From positions 2,936,685 to 3,000,684 of the forward strand of contig OX459097.1 in the NCBI GenBank assembly GCA_949775045.1: a DNA stretch of 64,000 nt, read 5' to 3'. Positions 1 through 12,469 of the stretch are shown here, piece after piece (the stretch's first letter is position 1; every line of letters begins with the position of its first letter). Position numbers and translations under genes: made by a program. The notes below the pieces were generated by a model that worked only from the letters and a program-made list of their open reading frames with translations, searched no databases and had not been told where the DNA came from. The stretch comes from Metridium senile (taxonomy: Eukaryota > Cnidaria > Anthozoa > Actiniaria > Metridiidae).

Positions 1-1701
1 CATTCATCTATCCATCCATCCATCCATCCATCCATCCATTCATCTATCCATCCATCCATCCATCCATCCTTTACTTCGTTCATTTACTTAATCATAGTCA
101 TTCATTCATTCATTCATTCAGTCAATCATTCAATCAATCATTCAATCAATCAATCAGTCAATCATTCAGTCAATCATTCAGTCAATCAATCAGTCAATCA
201 TTCAGTCAATCATTCAGTCAATCATTCAGTCAATCATTCAGTCAATCATTCAATCAATCATTCAATCAATCAATCAGTCAATCATTCAGTCAATCATTCA
301 GTCAATCAATCAGTCATTCATTCAGTCAATCATTCAATCAATCATTCAATCAATCAATCAGTCAATCATTCAGTCAATCATTCAGTCATTCAGTCAATCA
401 ATCAGTCAATCATTCAGTCAATCATTCAGTCAATCATTCAGTCAATCAATCAGTCAATCATTCAGTCAATCATTCAGTCAATCATTCAGTCAATCATTCA
501 GTCAATCATTCAGTCAATCATTCAATCAATCATTCAGTCAATCATTCAGTCAATCATTCAGTCAATCAATCAGTCATTCATTCAGTCAATCATTCAATCA
601 ATCATTCAATCAATCAATCAGTCAATCATTCAGTCAATCATTCAGTCAATCAATCAGTCAATCATTCAGTCAATCATTCAGTCAATCATTCAGTCAATCA
701 TTCAATCAATCAATAATTCAATCATTCAATCATTCAGTCAATCAATCAGTCAATCATTCAGTCAATCATTCAGTCAATCATTCAGTCAATCAATCAGTCA
801 ATCATTCAGTCAATCATTCAGTCAATCATTCAGTCAATCATTCAGTCAATCATTCAGTCAATCATTCAGTCAATCATTCAGTCAATCATTCAGTCAATCA
901 ATCAGTCAATCATTCAGTCAATCATTCAGTCAATCAATCAGTCAATCATTCAGTCAATCATTCAGTCAATCATTCAGTCAATCATTCAATCAATCAATAA
1001 TTCAATCATTCAATCATTCAGTCAATCAATCAGTCAATCATTCAGTCAATCATTCAGTCAATCATTCAGTCAATCAATCAGTCAATCATTCAGTCAATCA
1101 TTCAGTCAATCATTCAGTCAATCATTCAGTCAATCATTCAGTCAATCATTCAGTCAATCATTCAATCAATCATTCAGTCAATCATTCAGTCAATCATTCA
1201 GTCAATCAATCAGTCATTCATTCAATCAATCATTCAATCAATCATTCAATCAATCAATCAGTCAATCATTCAATCAATCATTCAGTCAATCAATCAGTCA
1301 ATCATTCAGTCAATCATTCAGTCAATCATTCAGTCAATCATTCAATCAATCAATAATTCAATCATTCAATCATTCAGTCAATCAATCAGTCAATCATTCA
1401 GTCAATCATTCAGTCAATCATTCAGTCAATCAATCAGTCAATCATTCAGTCAATCATTCAGTCAATCATTCAGTCAATCATTCAGTCAATCATTCAGTCA
1501 ATCAATCAGTCAATCATTCAGTCAATCATTCAGTCAATCAATCAGTCAATCATTCAGTCAATCATTCAGTCAATCATTCAGTCAATCAATCAGTCAATCA
1601 TTCAGTCAATCATTCAGTCAATCATTCAGTCAATCAATCAGTCAATCATTCAGTCAATCATTCAGTCAATCATTCAGTCAATCATTCAGTCAATCATTCA
1701 T
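1..1701. repeat. Tetranucleotide-derived satellite (ATTC/AGTC/AATC mosaics)
   Basis: The first 70 bases are CATC/CCAT repeats. From about 98 to 1701 the sequence is a mosaic of ATTC, AGTC and AATC words, mostly read as a 12-bp unit TCAGTCAATCAT with variant units. Rare variants such as CAATAATTC recur near 713, 998 and 1353, so longer blocks have been duplicated. No coding potential is apparent. The left end is cut by the window. Confidence 0.97.
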
Positions 1702-4700
1702 TTGCATTTAGTGTTGATGTATTTTACAAACAAAATTCATCAAGTAAAAATGCATTCATTCTGTTTTTCTTTACTCAACAATTCCAACGAATAATATTAG
1801 TAACAATATCAAAAAAGCTTTTGTAAATTCCATAAATCATGACATCGAGACCGTTATCTAAGTGAATAAAAGAAAGACCACTTGCTGACTTCCGCCAGTT
1901 CCGGCCATACTCTTCAATGCACCAACGCATTTAAGATTGGAAGATCAAAATAAAACGTGTATTAAAAGGGGTACGCGACAAGCCATACATCAGTGTATCC
2001 ATGGAAATTGTTCGCGGTAACAAACATTCATCTGATAAAGTCTATTTTAGAGATAAACAATGAAAACCCTTTTGTCAATCAAGGCGTATACAATAGATGC
2101 ACTTTGAGTAGGTAATGTTGTACAATTACGTACAAGAAAGCACTTTGAGGACGTTGTTGTACATACAATGGAGGTACTTTAATTAAGTTGGTGTTTTTGT
2201 TTCTCCTGCTGCGTAAAGTGGTCATAAACTGTCACGAAAAACTTTAGGAAATCAGTTGAATGGTGCTAAAAGGGCAAACAAAAGGGTGACGTGGTTGTTG
2301 AGTCAGTATATTTTCCCATATGACGATATCACAAAACGCTAAACAATATTTTACTCTTTGGTGATACTGAGTTAGTACTCTTTGGTGAAACTGAGTTAGT
2401 ATTTAATAATTGCCCAACTTTAAGCACTCTTTTTCTAGAGGGCAAATTTGTGATATGGTAATTCTTGTTTGTTTTTTTCTTTTAATGTGCCTCAATAATA
2501 GCCGATAGAAACCACAAAACGCTTAAAAAAAGATCTTAGCCTTATGGTCGTGAAATTTCCGAGTTGTTCTTTCTTCACCCACCGCGTAAAAAGTGAATAA
2601 AATAACAACAATAAAGAGGTCGACACTTGAATCGTTTCAAATCTGAGCAAGTCTTATTACAAAGGATAAAACTGTGAGGCGCTGAGCGCGGATTTTCATT
2701 TCTTGCAAACAAAAATTATATTTCTTATTCTTTTTAGTCAAATTCAAAAATCCTGAAACTAGTGAACTTGATTGATGGTTTATTAAAAGAAACCAGGCTG
2801 CTTAACACGAGAAAAACCTAATGGAAACTAGCGAGTAAACTAGTTTAGCCTGCGTCGGCGTTTGATGTAGACGAAATGGCTATAAAATGTAATTTCATTG
2901 CCGCTATCATATAATTTTTTTTTTCTTTTCACATTATTTTGGGAACGATGTTTATTATTTGTTAAAGGGTACTGAAAAACTTGTAATATAACATTATGAA
3001 TGTGGATAGGATGTGTTTTCCTCTTTTTAAATTGCAGTTTAATGAACTTACTTACTCCATGGTCAGAGCCAGTTTGAATAAACAATGGTCACCATTAGCA
3101 TTTAACTGACTTACAAGTCATTAAGGACTTTAATGGATGAATATTCATCGCCCTGCACAATGATGCGAACGACATTCTCATCTGTGGTTTAGTTCTGTAT
3201 TATTGATAAGCCTTCTAGTGAGATGTTTTCATTGCGTTAATTAAACATTTTATATATTAGTGTATTGGACATTCAAGGACCCAATAACTAACATAGAGCG
3301 AATAGCCAATTGAAATGACATTTAAAATAGAACTGTCATTACGAAGTGTGGGTTTGGTACTTTGTAATGACGTACACTGTATTATTGTATAATCTTAACG
3401 AATAAACATTGAACGAATCTCTTCACAAATGATTCAAGATTTGGCTGTGTGGTGTTGTATTTTAATTGTTGCTTCGATAAACAAGAGAATGAACCTCCAA
3501 AACCAACTAACATTATAAAATAATATATACCAAACTCGTTTTAATGTATATTGATTCTTGAAAATGTAAACTTATTTTTTTTTTAAAGCAAATGTACGAC
3601 CGCTGTAAATGTAAATATATATCAGCTTGACTCAAACGTACACATATTATAATAAATATATTTACAAGGCTGAATCAATGTGTATTCTTTGTAAAGCGTT
3701 TTGAATACGAAAATAAAACGGCGATTGTATGCGACGTTTAAATTGCGATTGAAAAAAAATAAGATGGAGGTGCGAGTTTTTCGAGCACTGTGTTGCCACT
3801 AGTGTTTATGTGTAGGAGCAAAATAAGCTTCATTCTACTTCAATTTCTTATTTCTAACTCTGTTTTATAAATTGTTATCAGTTAGGATCATTTAGCAATT
3901 TTCCAATTTTATCTTTTAAAGGAATCTTAAACTGAGTCAGGCTCAAACAATATAAAATATGATTATATTGAAAATACAGAAGAGATGTATTACCATAGAA
4001 ACTAGAGGTTTCTTGATCTAGTATTTGTATCTATAATTTGTACGTCTGTGTTCGTTATCCTCGAGAAATTCTCGTTGCTTCACAAACCGTCAGATTTACA
4101 AACGCTAAAGCAAGTAGAAAATAACCTCTGGTACCTAGGGGTAGGGATATATATATAGGCGCTATTTTAAAAGGATAATACATCTGGCTTGTTATGCTTT
4201 CAATTTAAAAAAATGGAAAGAGCGGTTATGTAAATCCGAAATCGTACAATACACATTTTATAAAAAACATTAAAAATATAGTTAATACACTGATTATGGA
4301 CGATGGACATCGTCCGAAATATATGTATTAAGAAACTTCTTGCAATTCTCTTCGCTTACAAACTCTTAGCCCAGTGCAACATCTTTAAGTAAAAACTATA
4401 GTTTGAAAGGTCACTGTCAATGCAGAAAATTTGAATTTTTGTGCTTTAAAAATGAATGTCAATACGACGTGTCGATTGAACTAGCATAAATGAACTGCTA
4501 CTTTGCACCGTTTGGACTAGAGAACAAGTATAGAAAACCAATGCTAGCGTATTAGTAAGAAATATTAAAATTAGTTCGTTCAGACTAATTAATATATCAT
4601 AGTAAATGCTAGGATCATGACAATATCAAGCAAGTAAGCCTTCTGGCACCGGTTCTACATAACAAAATAATCCTCCATGTGAACAGTAAGGTTAGGTCCT

Positions 4701-5045
4701 CAAAATAAGCTCAATAATTCAGAGAAACGACTTCTAAAAAGGCTTAAATTCGTAGAATCTGGAGGAACAAGCTGACCCCTGTAATTATGCTCCAAATTAC
4801 GCTTAATAAGGCAGACAAAAAACTACGTTATGGACACTAAAATTCAAAGAATTAAATTGAACTATGACCACAGCTAAGGCATCTCGAAATACGCTCCAAA
4901 GAAACACAAATATAATTGAAAATATCAATCAATTTCAAGAACGTATATCGCCGCAGTTTTAACCTCAAGTGAACCTCAAACCAAAGACTCGCCAAGGAAC
5001 ACAATACATGGTATTTACAACAAGAATTGTTTGGTTAGCCCTTAC
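1702..5045. other. No gene recognised; AT-rich intergenic or intronic DNA
   Basis: Only short chance reading frames are present. An ATG at about 1906 on the minus strand begins a 16-codon frame without a convincing donor. If the exon at 5046-5194 is real, this stretch is its downstream intron, but I could not identify a following exon. Confidence 0.5.
2821..2900. repeat. Dispersed ~80-bp repeat, copy 1
   Basis: Begins ATGGAAACTAGCGAGTAAAC and continues through TGCGTCGGCGTTTGATG. The same segment recurs twice in tandem at 8208-8285 and 8326-8427, so this is a dispersed repeat family. Its class is unknown. Confidence 0.7.
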
Positions 5046-5194
5046 CTTTCTTTATCTTCGTTATTCTTGTCTGAAGAGAGTAGATCTCGTAGTCGATACC
5101 TAGGACGAGGAGAGTCAACACCACTACTAGTACTGCATGAATTATGATTTGGCACCCAACTAACATGTAAGCCCCTTCGTGCCATCTTGTTCAT
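5046..5194 (-). CDS. Candidate first coding exon (protein unrecognised)
   Basis: On the minus strand an ATG in a fair context (second ATG AAGATGG) opens a 49-codon frame. It begins MNKMARRGLHVSW, contains SPRPRYRLRDLL and ends ..NNEDKE plus AG, directly followed by the donor GTAAGG (splice phase 2). Third codon positions favour T and A, as in the receptor gene of this window. A second frame starting at 5166 also runs to the same donor (phase 1) and would encode a hydrophobic helix followed by charged residues; its codon use fits less well. The family is not recognised. Two similar ATG exons lie at 17733 and 29910, with the same phase and an AG|GT border. The downstream exon was not found and may lie left of the window. 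Confidence 0.4.
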
Positions 5195-6034
5195 TATTCT
5201 ACCTTCCAACCCAACTTAGTGTTTATCAACCATTGTAAATGCAGTACATTAGTAACTAAAAACAGCCGCGATAGCCATGCCTGTGTTTTGTGAGATATGC
5301 TGATGATCATGCCAATAAGCGTGGGCCAATGCAATATGGTGAATAATTCATTATTAATCATGCAAATGTGGACCAGCCAGCGCGCGTTGTGGGTTTTTTG
5401 TAGATCAAAATTGAAAAGACTGCTCATTAAAGTGCATCTTTAAACACTCTCCATAGAATAGCTCTCCGCTCTTAGTGCAAGGCTAAACGGGTGATTTGAC
5501 TCTATTGAAGCAAACATCAAGTGCATTGACTTGAAAGGTGAGGCCGGTGTACTGTTATTATAGTATCGAGACTGTCAAGTCGTCGGGTTAATATCCAAAC
5601 CTTGAATACGTACGATTAATTGTTCTAGAATGAAATTGGTAATCATTGCCTTAATTGATACATTTCAAATTGAAATATGAATTAGTTATGAGATGTAAAG
5701 CCAATTGAATCGAAATAAAAAATACTTAATATAACAAAAAAACTTGGATAAATTAAAAGGCAGAATTTAGATTCTTTTGGCGATATTCTTACGCAGCTGA
5801 AAGAACAAAGCTGAAAAAAGTATCAGCATCGGTTTCCACGGGGGGAATTTGTTCTTTTTTTCATTTTCGAATCAGTAGCTTGAGATGAATTGTTATTTGA
5901 AATCATGAATACAAAAAGAAAAAAATATAATAAAAAACAGTAAATAAACCGTTACCTTTATTCTAACTCATATATTATGAATATTTATTTTCAGTCAAAA
6001 GAAGTAAAAAAAAAAAAAACTTGTTAAGAAAAAC

Positions 6035-6480
6035 GTAAAGTAAATAGATCCCTAATTGAAGCTTACAATCAATGAAATCGAGCAAAACCAGTCATCACTA
6101 ATATCAAATACAAGATTTTAAAAATGATTGAGAAAACGAGGATCAAAAGCCGGGAAGAATTATAATACAACATTGTACAATATTTTACAAAAAAGTAAAG
6201 TAAATAGATCCCTAATTCACAATCAATGAAATCGAGCAAAACCAGTCATCACTAATATCAAATACAAGATTTTAAAAATGATTGAGAAAACGAGGATCAA
6301 AAGCCGGGAAGAATTATAATACAACATTGTACAATATTTTACAAAAAAGTAAAGTAAATAGATCCCTAATTCACAATCAATGAAATCGAGCAAAACCGGT
6401 CAAATACAAGTAAAAGATTTAAAAAAATGCAAATATTGAGAAATTACGAATTAGAATACAACACTGTGCAATGGCCAGAT
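6035..6480. repeat. ~155-bp tandem repeat, about 2.7 copies
   Basis: GTAAAGTAAATAGATCCCTA starts copies at 6035, 6195 and 6349 (spacing 160 and 154). The first two copies are nearly identical over their length. The third diverges after about 70 bases. This is a young local duplication. Confidence 0.9.
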
Positions 6481-6669
6481 GTCGATCGCAAACACCAATC
6501 AGAATACAGAACAATCAAACCAGTAGATGCTTATTCCCTGATTCAAGCTCATCTCCAGGATGCAGTTTATCACAAACTTGATCTGCTTTCTAAATTTGTT
6601 CATTAAAGCGACAACTGCGAGATTCCATCTACAACAGGTTTATAGAAATAGCCACTTATCTACGTTTAC

Positions 6670-7390
6670 GGTCAATGGCATTAACATTGTCCACTAAAAA
6701 AGACATTAACACTAAAACAAATGTCACGTGACATACTGTACAGTCAATTTCATTAAGAATGTCCACCAAAAAAGACATTAACACTAAAACAAATGTCACG
6801 TGACATACTGTATACTATCTTATTTATTTTTATTTTTATTTTTATACATTACATTTTATTTTTATACATTTATTTTTATTTTTATTTTTATTTTTTGTTC
6901 AGCATAAGCTGGTTTGAATGGGGCTCTGTTTAAAATAAACTTACAGACATAAAAATACAGTACAGAAATACAAAAAATAAAGTTACAAGTACTAAGAATT
7001 AAAACATTTAACATGTAGTATTGCAGGGTTAATTTTTAGCGAGATCTAATGTGTTGAATTTTCTTAGGTCATGTACCCTCCTCAGGTCCAGCAGTAGGCT
7101 GTTCCAGATCTTAGTACCGCTGAACCTGAAGGAGCCCTGATATTTACAGTCAATTTCATTAACAATGTCCACCAAAAAAGACATTAACACTAAAACAAAT
7201 GTCACGTGACATGCTGTACAGTCAATTTCATCAACATTGTCCATCAAAAAGGCATTAGCACTAAACGAAAAGTCACGTGACACACAGTCAATGTCATTAG
7301 CATTGTCCATCAAAAAGACATTGACACTAAAAGAAATGTCACGTGACACACAGTCAATGTCATTAGCATTGTCCACCAAACAAAGACATT
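6670..7390. repeat. ~72-bp tandem array carrying CACGTG palindromes, split by a LINE fragment
   Basis: Units begin near 6671, 6741, 7147, 7219, 7284 and 7350. Each holds CAGTCAAT.TCATTA, GACATTAACACTAAA and the palindrome GTCACGTGAC (except where truncated). CACGTG is the E-box bound by bHLH-ZIP factors (known for USF/Myc/Max). The array is interrupted at about 6812-7146 by a retroelement fragment. Confidence 0.9.
6812..7146 (-). mobile_element. 3' fragment of a non-LTR retrotransposon (CR1/L2/Jockey type)
   Basis: Read on the minus strand, the fragment encodes FRFSGTKIWNSLLLDLRRV then HDLRKFNTLDLAKN-stop. This matches the usual carboxy-terminal pattern of non-LTR reverse transcriptases (an IWNSLP-like motif near the end). 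A short 3' UTR and an AAAATA-rich tail follow at about 6820-6890 (plus-strand TATTTTTATTTT). It interrupts the 72-bp array, so it inserted after the array formed. It is 5'-truncated, as is common for LINEs. I could not define a clear target duplication. Confidence 0.75.
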
Positions 7391-8131
7391 AAGGACGCTC
7401 GCGGGCAAATAAGTTAACCATAGATTTTCATCAAACTTCGCTTGGTGAAATATGATTATCATACAAGTTTAATAAGCAAATAAAAAAGGGGGTCACCGTA
7501 TTCGTTTAGGAGTGAGATGATCTCAAAGTGCAGCCTTTTTCTTGTCAAAAATCGCTTGCGCAAAATACGAGCAATTCGAGTGAAAAAGTCATTTTTTTGA
7601 TAGAAAAACCGAATGGAATGCCAAACATTTATTGAGACAAATGTCTAATAAATAACCTATACTCGCCATAGATTAATATTTATATGAATAAATACAACTA
7701 GCCCTTTGTATTTTGGCTCGAATTCGCAGCCATCATGCAACATTCGGTGACGCTTTCGATCGATGAAGATTGACATTTTTATCCAAATATGTCTATCATT
7801 TCGGATTTAACCATAATTTGTTCTTTAGATTTTGAACACACAGAATTTTTTAATTTTTTATAAATTTTTAAAATAAAAAAATGGGGCCACTGGATTCGTT
7901 TCCGAGATATTGCGGTGTAAACTTTCAATATCATTCAATGTTCGGTCGCCATCTTGTTTCGTGGAACGCCTGGATGATTTCTTTTATGAAAACTGATGAA
8001 TAAACAAATAATCACGTGTCACTTGCTCTAGTGTTAATATCTACTTTACGTGGACAACGTTAACGACATTGACTTTATCTACAGCTGTATATTGTACCTA
8101 TGACGTCATGTATTTTATATAACCTTAACCC
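7391..8131. other. No gene recognised
   Basis: AT-rich sequence with no supported exon. A minus-strand ATGGCTGCG at about 7735 stops after 11 codons with no donor. Confidence 0.5.
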
Positions 8132-8203
8132 AGCCTTCTATATAAGCCTTCTATATAAGCCTTCTATATAAGCCTTCTATATAAGCCTTCTATATAAGCC
8201 TAT
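8132..8203. repeat. 13-bp minisatellite
   Basis: Five units of GCCTTCTATATAA in perfect succession. Confidence 0.95.
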
Positions 8204-8207
8204 AAAA

Positions 8208-8427
8208 CTGGAAACTAGCGAATAAACTAGTATAGGCTGCGTCGGTGTTTGATATAAACGATAGGTAATTCAATGAAATATATAATTTGTAACACCGTAA
8301 AAAATGTTGACTTAACTTAAATTAAATGGAAACTAGCGAGTAAACTAGTATGGGCTGCGTCAGTGTTTGATATAAACGAGAGGTAATAGAATGAAATTTG
8401 TAACACCATAAAAAATGTTGACTTAAC
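8208..8427. repeat. Tandem pair of the dispersed ~80-115-bp repeat
   Basis: Two head-to-tail copies start at about 8208 and 8326. Both contain GGAAACTAGCGA.TAAACTAG, TGCGTC.GTGTTTGATATAAA and AAAAAATGTTGACTTAAC. They are related to 2821-2900. Downstream, 8532-8560 is an inverted match to 8390-8412 (ATGAAATTTGTAACA), suggesting a foldback remnant. Confidence 0.8.
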
Positions 8428-8696
8428 GTTACTGACGCCGGTTTCAAGTTTTAGCCGTTGGAGTGAAAGAGCCTCTTTTACTCACGTAGGGCTAAAGCTC
8501 GAAAAGTTAAAGTATGAATAAGTATCATTTAATTTTACGATGTTACAAATTTCATTTTGATACGATTGACTAATAGAAAACTTTCACTGTACGTGGTTAT
8601 GGGCGAATATACCGAAATATGGATATATGCATGGAGACAAATTAAAATGAATTGTTATTCTTGACTGACTAGCCTCTCCTACATGCACACTGAATA

Positions 8697-8899
8697 GTCC
8701 CCTGCACAGTTCCATGCGCCATCTTGAAAGGTAGCTAGGCCTTGTCATCGAAACGGGACGAACGTTGAGCTTGTAATGATAGAGATACGTGAATAATTGT
8801 CCCGCGAGGTGTTAAAAAGTTGCAAGATGAACGTTCGTCTCGCTTCGATGCAAAGGCCCGGCTACCTTTCAAGATGGCGCAGGGAACTGTGAAGGGGAC
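8697..8899. mobile_element. Foldback MITE with TA target duplication
   Basis: The two halves are imperfect reverse complements over nearly the full length: GTCCCCTGCACAGTTCC on the left pairs with GGAACTGTGAAGGGGAC on the right, and GAACGTT/AACGTTC pair near the centre. The dinucleotide TA flanks both ends (8695-8696 and 8900-8901), as expected for the Tc1/mariner group. It is non-autonomous with no transposase. Confidence 0.85.
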
Positions 8900-9051
8900 T
8901 ATTGTAATATGGTGACCAATTTGAATAGCCATTGTTCTTGACAAACTAGCCTCAGAATAAATGTTCGACCTATGCAAGGGTATCCGGAATGCACAAAAAA
9001 AACTGAATTTAGAATCTTAAATCACGCAGATTCCTTTACATGAATTGAAAT

Positions 9052-9222
9052 ACGACTATTGTTCTTGACTGTCACTAACAAGATGTGCACTGCTATTTGT
9101 CGACTATCATTATACGACTATTGTTCTTGACTGTCACTAACAAGATGTGCACTGCTATTTGTCGACTATCATTATACGACTATTGTTCTTGACTGTCACT
9201 AACAAGATGTGCACTGCTATTT
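9052..9222. repeat. 62-bp tandem repeat, 2.7 copies
   Basis: Copies begin at 9052, 9114 and 9176 with ACGACTATTGTTCTTGACTG. The first two are identical. The third stops after about 46 bases. Confidence 0.95.
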
Positions 9223-11677
9223 GGTGTTATGTGATGCAGTGATGAAGTGCATTGTGGATATAAATGACAATGTATTAACTAACAATTCTGGGTTGGTTAC
9301 AATGTTGACAGGAATAACTCGTCCATCCACTATGACTGTTTCGCTGAATGAAACAAAACATTGCATTCTTTCATCCACCAAATGTACTTCAATAATTGAA
9401 TATCTAAGGGAATTCACATTGAATATTCGCGTCTTCCATTTTAATATATCTCAAACGCCCCTTCCCCTCACATCTCCCTACCCCCACCCCCCTAAAAAAA
9501 CACCCACCCACCCCCTCTTTACGTCCCTAGTGGTTTTCATAAATTTTTACTATTGTTAGTTGCTTCCCATGTAACTTTCCCATACGGGACTCGACCCAGG
9601 CCGCATCTCATAATAAAAAACATTCCAGTCTAAATATTATTATTAACACACTATAATATAAACTATGGTTGACCTTATCAAAACAATTCTATCAAAACCA
9701 CTTCATAAAAATCAATTTCTATTGTCTACATAGCACGTTTTTTTTTCTTCCATTTCTAAATAATGTTTAAATATGAATAGATACTCAGCTAGATTAGCCA
9801 TGCTATTTCTGAGTATCTATTACCTTTATTTCTAGTATTAACTTAAATAGTGTAAGTTAATTTTCTTATAATCAAAAGGTAATAAATATTGTTGCTGTAA
9901 GCTCCCCAACCCTTCTATCAAACTTACATCGTACACTAAAGTATGCAATTTAAAACTTTTACATCTGGTCATGGTAAGCCCCCTTAACTTATAGCCTGCG
10001 TCACATCCGGACTTCTGTTTCCGAGAAAAAGAGCTTTGCTCTTGGGCCAAACTAGAGAACATTTAAGTGTATCTAATTAAGGTTTTAAAAAAACATTTCT
10101 GAGACAGCTCTCTTATAATTAATTAAGTAGTCCAAGTTGTCTAATCTATACTCAATCGATTGAAATACAAAGTGAAACTATTAAGGATGAAAAATCGGAA
10201 AGAAATACTATAAATGCAGCCTGACAATGTCTGTACAATTTGCCAACAGCGAAATATATATATATAGGTATTCCAGATTATTATTATTTTCGATTGCGTC
10301 TTCTTTTTTATCAAAGGATCTAGGCAGTCCAAAACGTTAGTGACACTCTCTTTAAGTTTATAAGTACCAGTATTAATATTTCCTTAGAAACATCGACTCA
10401 GTCTGACTATTGTTGACAATTTCTTTTTTAAGAGGAAATCGTATATGAAACATCGACTCAGTTCAATTGTTATATATTGTGACTGTCGATTTTTTTAATT
10501 TTACAAGAGGACAATCTCTGTTTATTGAGAAATATCGACACCGTTGCCGTGTCTTTTTTCCTTTCGTGACCATAGACTTAAATGGACCCGGATGCATGAA
10601 GTCAGTAATTAGATAAGTATTTTATATGGTTTCCTTGGAAACATTCTACCGACCACTTGTCATGCATTGTCGTGACTTTGGACAAGAGATTTGATAGAGC
10701 TGCGTGCACAAAATGTCATTAACTGAAAGTGCAAGACTTGATAAAATCTTGTACGTAGACGTAAACCTTTTTGAGTCTGCTAGTTATTTTAGTTATATAA
10801 TTTGGTAAAAGATGTTTTGTTTGTTTTTTTGATCGGTCGGTCATTTCCGCTCGTTCTTCGTTTGTTTTTGTTTTTGTTTTGTTTGTTTGTTTGTATTGCT
10901 TCCTGTTTTTTTGTTTTTTTGTTTTTTTTTGGAAACTATGATCAAAATAATCGATAAACTTCTCGTTTTCTTGTCAGTGTCTCGTATGACTCAGTCATTG
11001 AAAGATATGAAAATGTATTCATGAACAAATATAGTGGTTATTAATTTGTACTGAAAATATCGTGTTAGCCGCCATGATGAATTTGATGACGTCATCAACA
11101 TAGCTGACATGCCGCTTTTACATTAATATTATCTTTAATATACACAATGAAATTTATAATTGATTTATATTAAATGGTATTACTTATTAATTAATATTAA
11201 GTGATGAAATACTTAACAAGTATCCGACGAAGGCGAAGTTAATATCGGTGAGTAATAACCGAGACGACGGAGTCAAGGTTATTATTCACCGTTATTCACT
11301 GAGCCTGAGGTGGATAATTGTTTTAGTGTAAACACACAAGTGATTTTTTCAAAGAGTAAAAAAACATACAAGCCTTTTATAATGAAAAACCGTTCATTTC
11401 TCATATCTAAAGGGGCGCAAAAGGTGATTATCGAGAAAAAGTGTGAATTTCTCGACCAATCACCGCGCGCGATTTTCCAAAATCACTTGTGTATTTATAC
11501 TAATGATTAATATTAAGTGAAGTTATATATTTATTAGCTAATATTAGTCTTTATAAATTTTTTGGTATCTAACGCGCGCTCTGATTGGTTGATGGCCATG
11601 TCTATATGAGAGAACAGAGAATGAAAATGACGGTAGAAACGTTTTCTCTGCATTTTTTTTGAGAAAAAATTTCATAA
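9223..11677. other. No gene recognised; degenerate repeats
   Basis: The plus-strand frame at 9209-9559 has no supporting motif. A CGACTCAGT-centred direct repeat occurs near 10390 and 10450. 11215-11500 is a complex repeat with inverted words (AATAACCGAGAC, GTTATTATTCACCG) and a GCGCGCGATTTTCC motif, of a kind I associate with cnidarian interspersed repeats. Confidence 0.5.
11083..11098. promoter_or_regulatory. Perfect 16-bp palindrome with full CRE core
   Basis: TTGATGACGTCATCAA is self-complementary and contains TGACGTCA, the known CREB/ATF consensus. On the minus strand it lies immediately upstream of ATGGCGGCTAAC (ATG at 11075), an arrangement typical of start regions. The frame that follows is only 18 codons long and has no strong donor, so the promoter role is inference. 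Confidence 0.4.
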
Positions 11678-11848
11678 AAGAAATATAAAACGGCCGCTTG
11701 TGTCTATGTACTGTGACATAGACACGCTGGGAGATGTAAAGCACTCAAGAAGCAAGAGAAACACTCGCTGCGCTCGTGTTTCTAAGCTTTTTTTCCCAGC
11801 GTGTTTATGTTACAGTACATAGACACGCGCGCCGTTTTATATTTCTTA
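11678..11848. mobile_element. Foldback MITE (~170 bp)
   Basis: Left arm AAGAAATATAAAACGGC pairs with right-arm GCCGTTTTATATTTCTT. TCTATGTACTGTGACATAGA pairs with its imperfect counterpart at about 11800-11825. The interior contains CACTCGCTGCGCTCGTG. No coding sequence. Confidence 0.8.
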
Positions 11849-12240
11849 AGTACTATTACTCTCAGTGAATAAGACAAATATTTAACTGGTTAATTTAGAA
11901 AAAGTAAACATGAGCAAGAATTACAAGCAAAAACACAACCAATATCATCGTGAACCTACAACATCATTAAACATAAAGTATAATAAAAACAATATTAAAC
12001 AATATTATCTTGACAATACAACACCATTAAACATATAGTAAAATTAATACAAATATAATAACAACTGACTTGTCATCAACTTCTGCTGTCCCAACTTCAT
12101 CATACAGAGATCTAGATAAAAAACAAATCATTAATGTGTTAATATTAGTTATTAGTACAAACACCACGAGCCGTTAACTGGCCTAACCACTACATTCCTG
12201 GACCTTAAAGCCGTGAATAATCGATCCACACTACCTCTGA

Positions 12241-12453
12241 GGCCTCGTCTACACGAATCCGATCCGGCTGAAACCGCATAGAAATATTTGCGTCCACACG
12301 AATCCGCGTATATCCGGAGGATTCAAGTAAAACTATGTGGTTTCGGTGACCGGATTCACTGGATTCGTGTGGACGATAGGCCGATTCGCATCAAAAAGTA
12401 TGCGGTTTCAAAAGTATCCGGATCCGTGTAGACCGGGTCTGATAGTCCAGGCC
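12241..12453. mobile_element. Foldback MITE with repeated CGTCTACACG motifs
   Basis: Ends GGCCTCGTCTACACG and its partner CGTGTAGACC..AGGCC are inverted. A second inverted pair (GTCCACACGAATCC and GGATTCGTGTGGAC) sits inside. CCGGAT words recur in both orientations. Non-autonomous element; superfamily not determined. Confidence 0.75.
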
Positions 12454-12469
12454 GTTAACCCTCAAAGTG

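Noticed and set aside
1..1701. CRISPR-like regular repeats
   Set aside because: No unique spacers; a simple-sequence satellite in a eukaryotic genome.
9580..9615. tRNA-like GGGTCGAGTCCC on the minus strand
   Set aside because: No A box, D-arm or acceptor pairing nearby; too little for a tRNA or SINE call.
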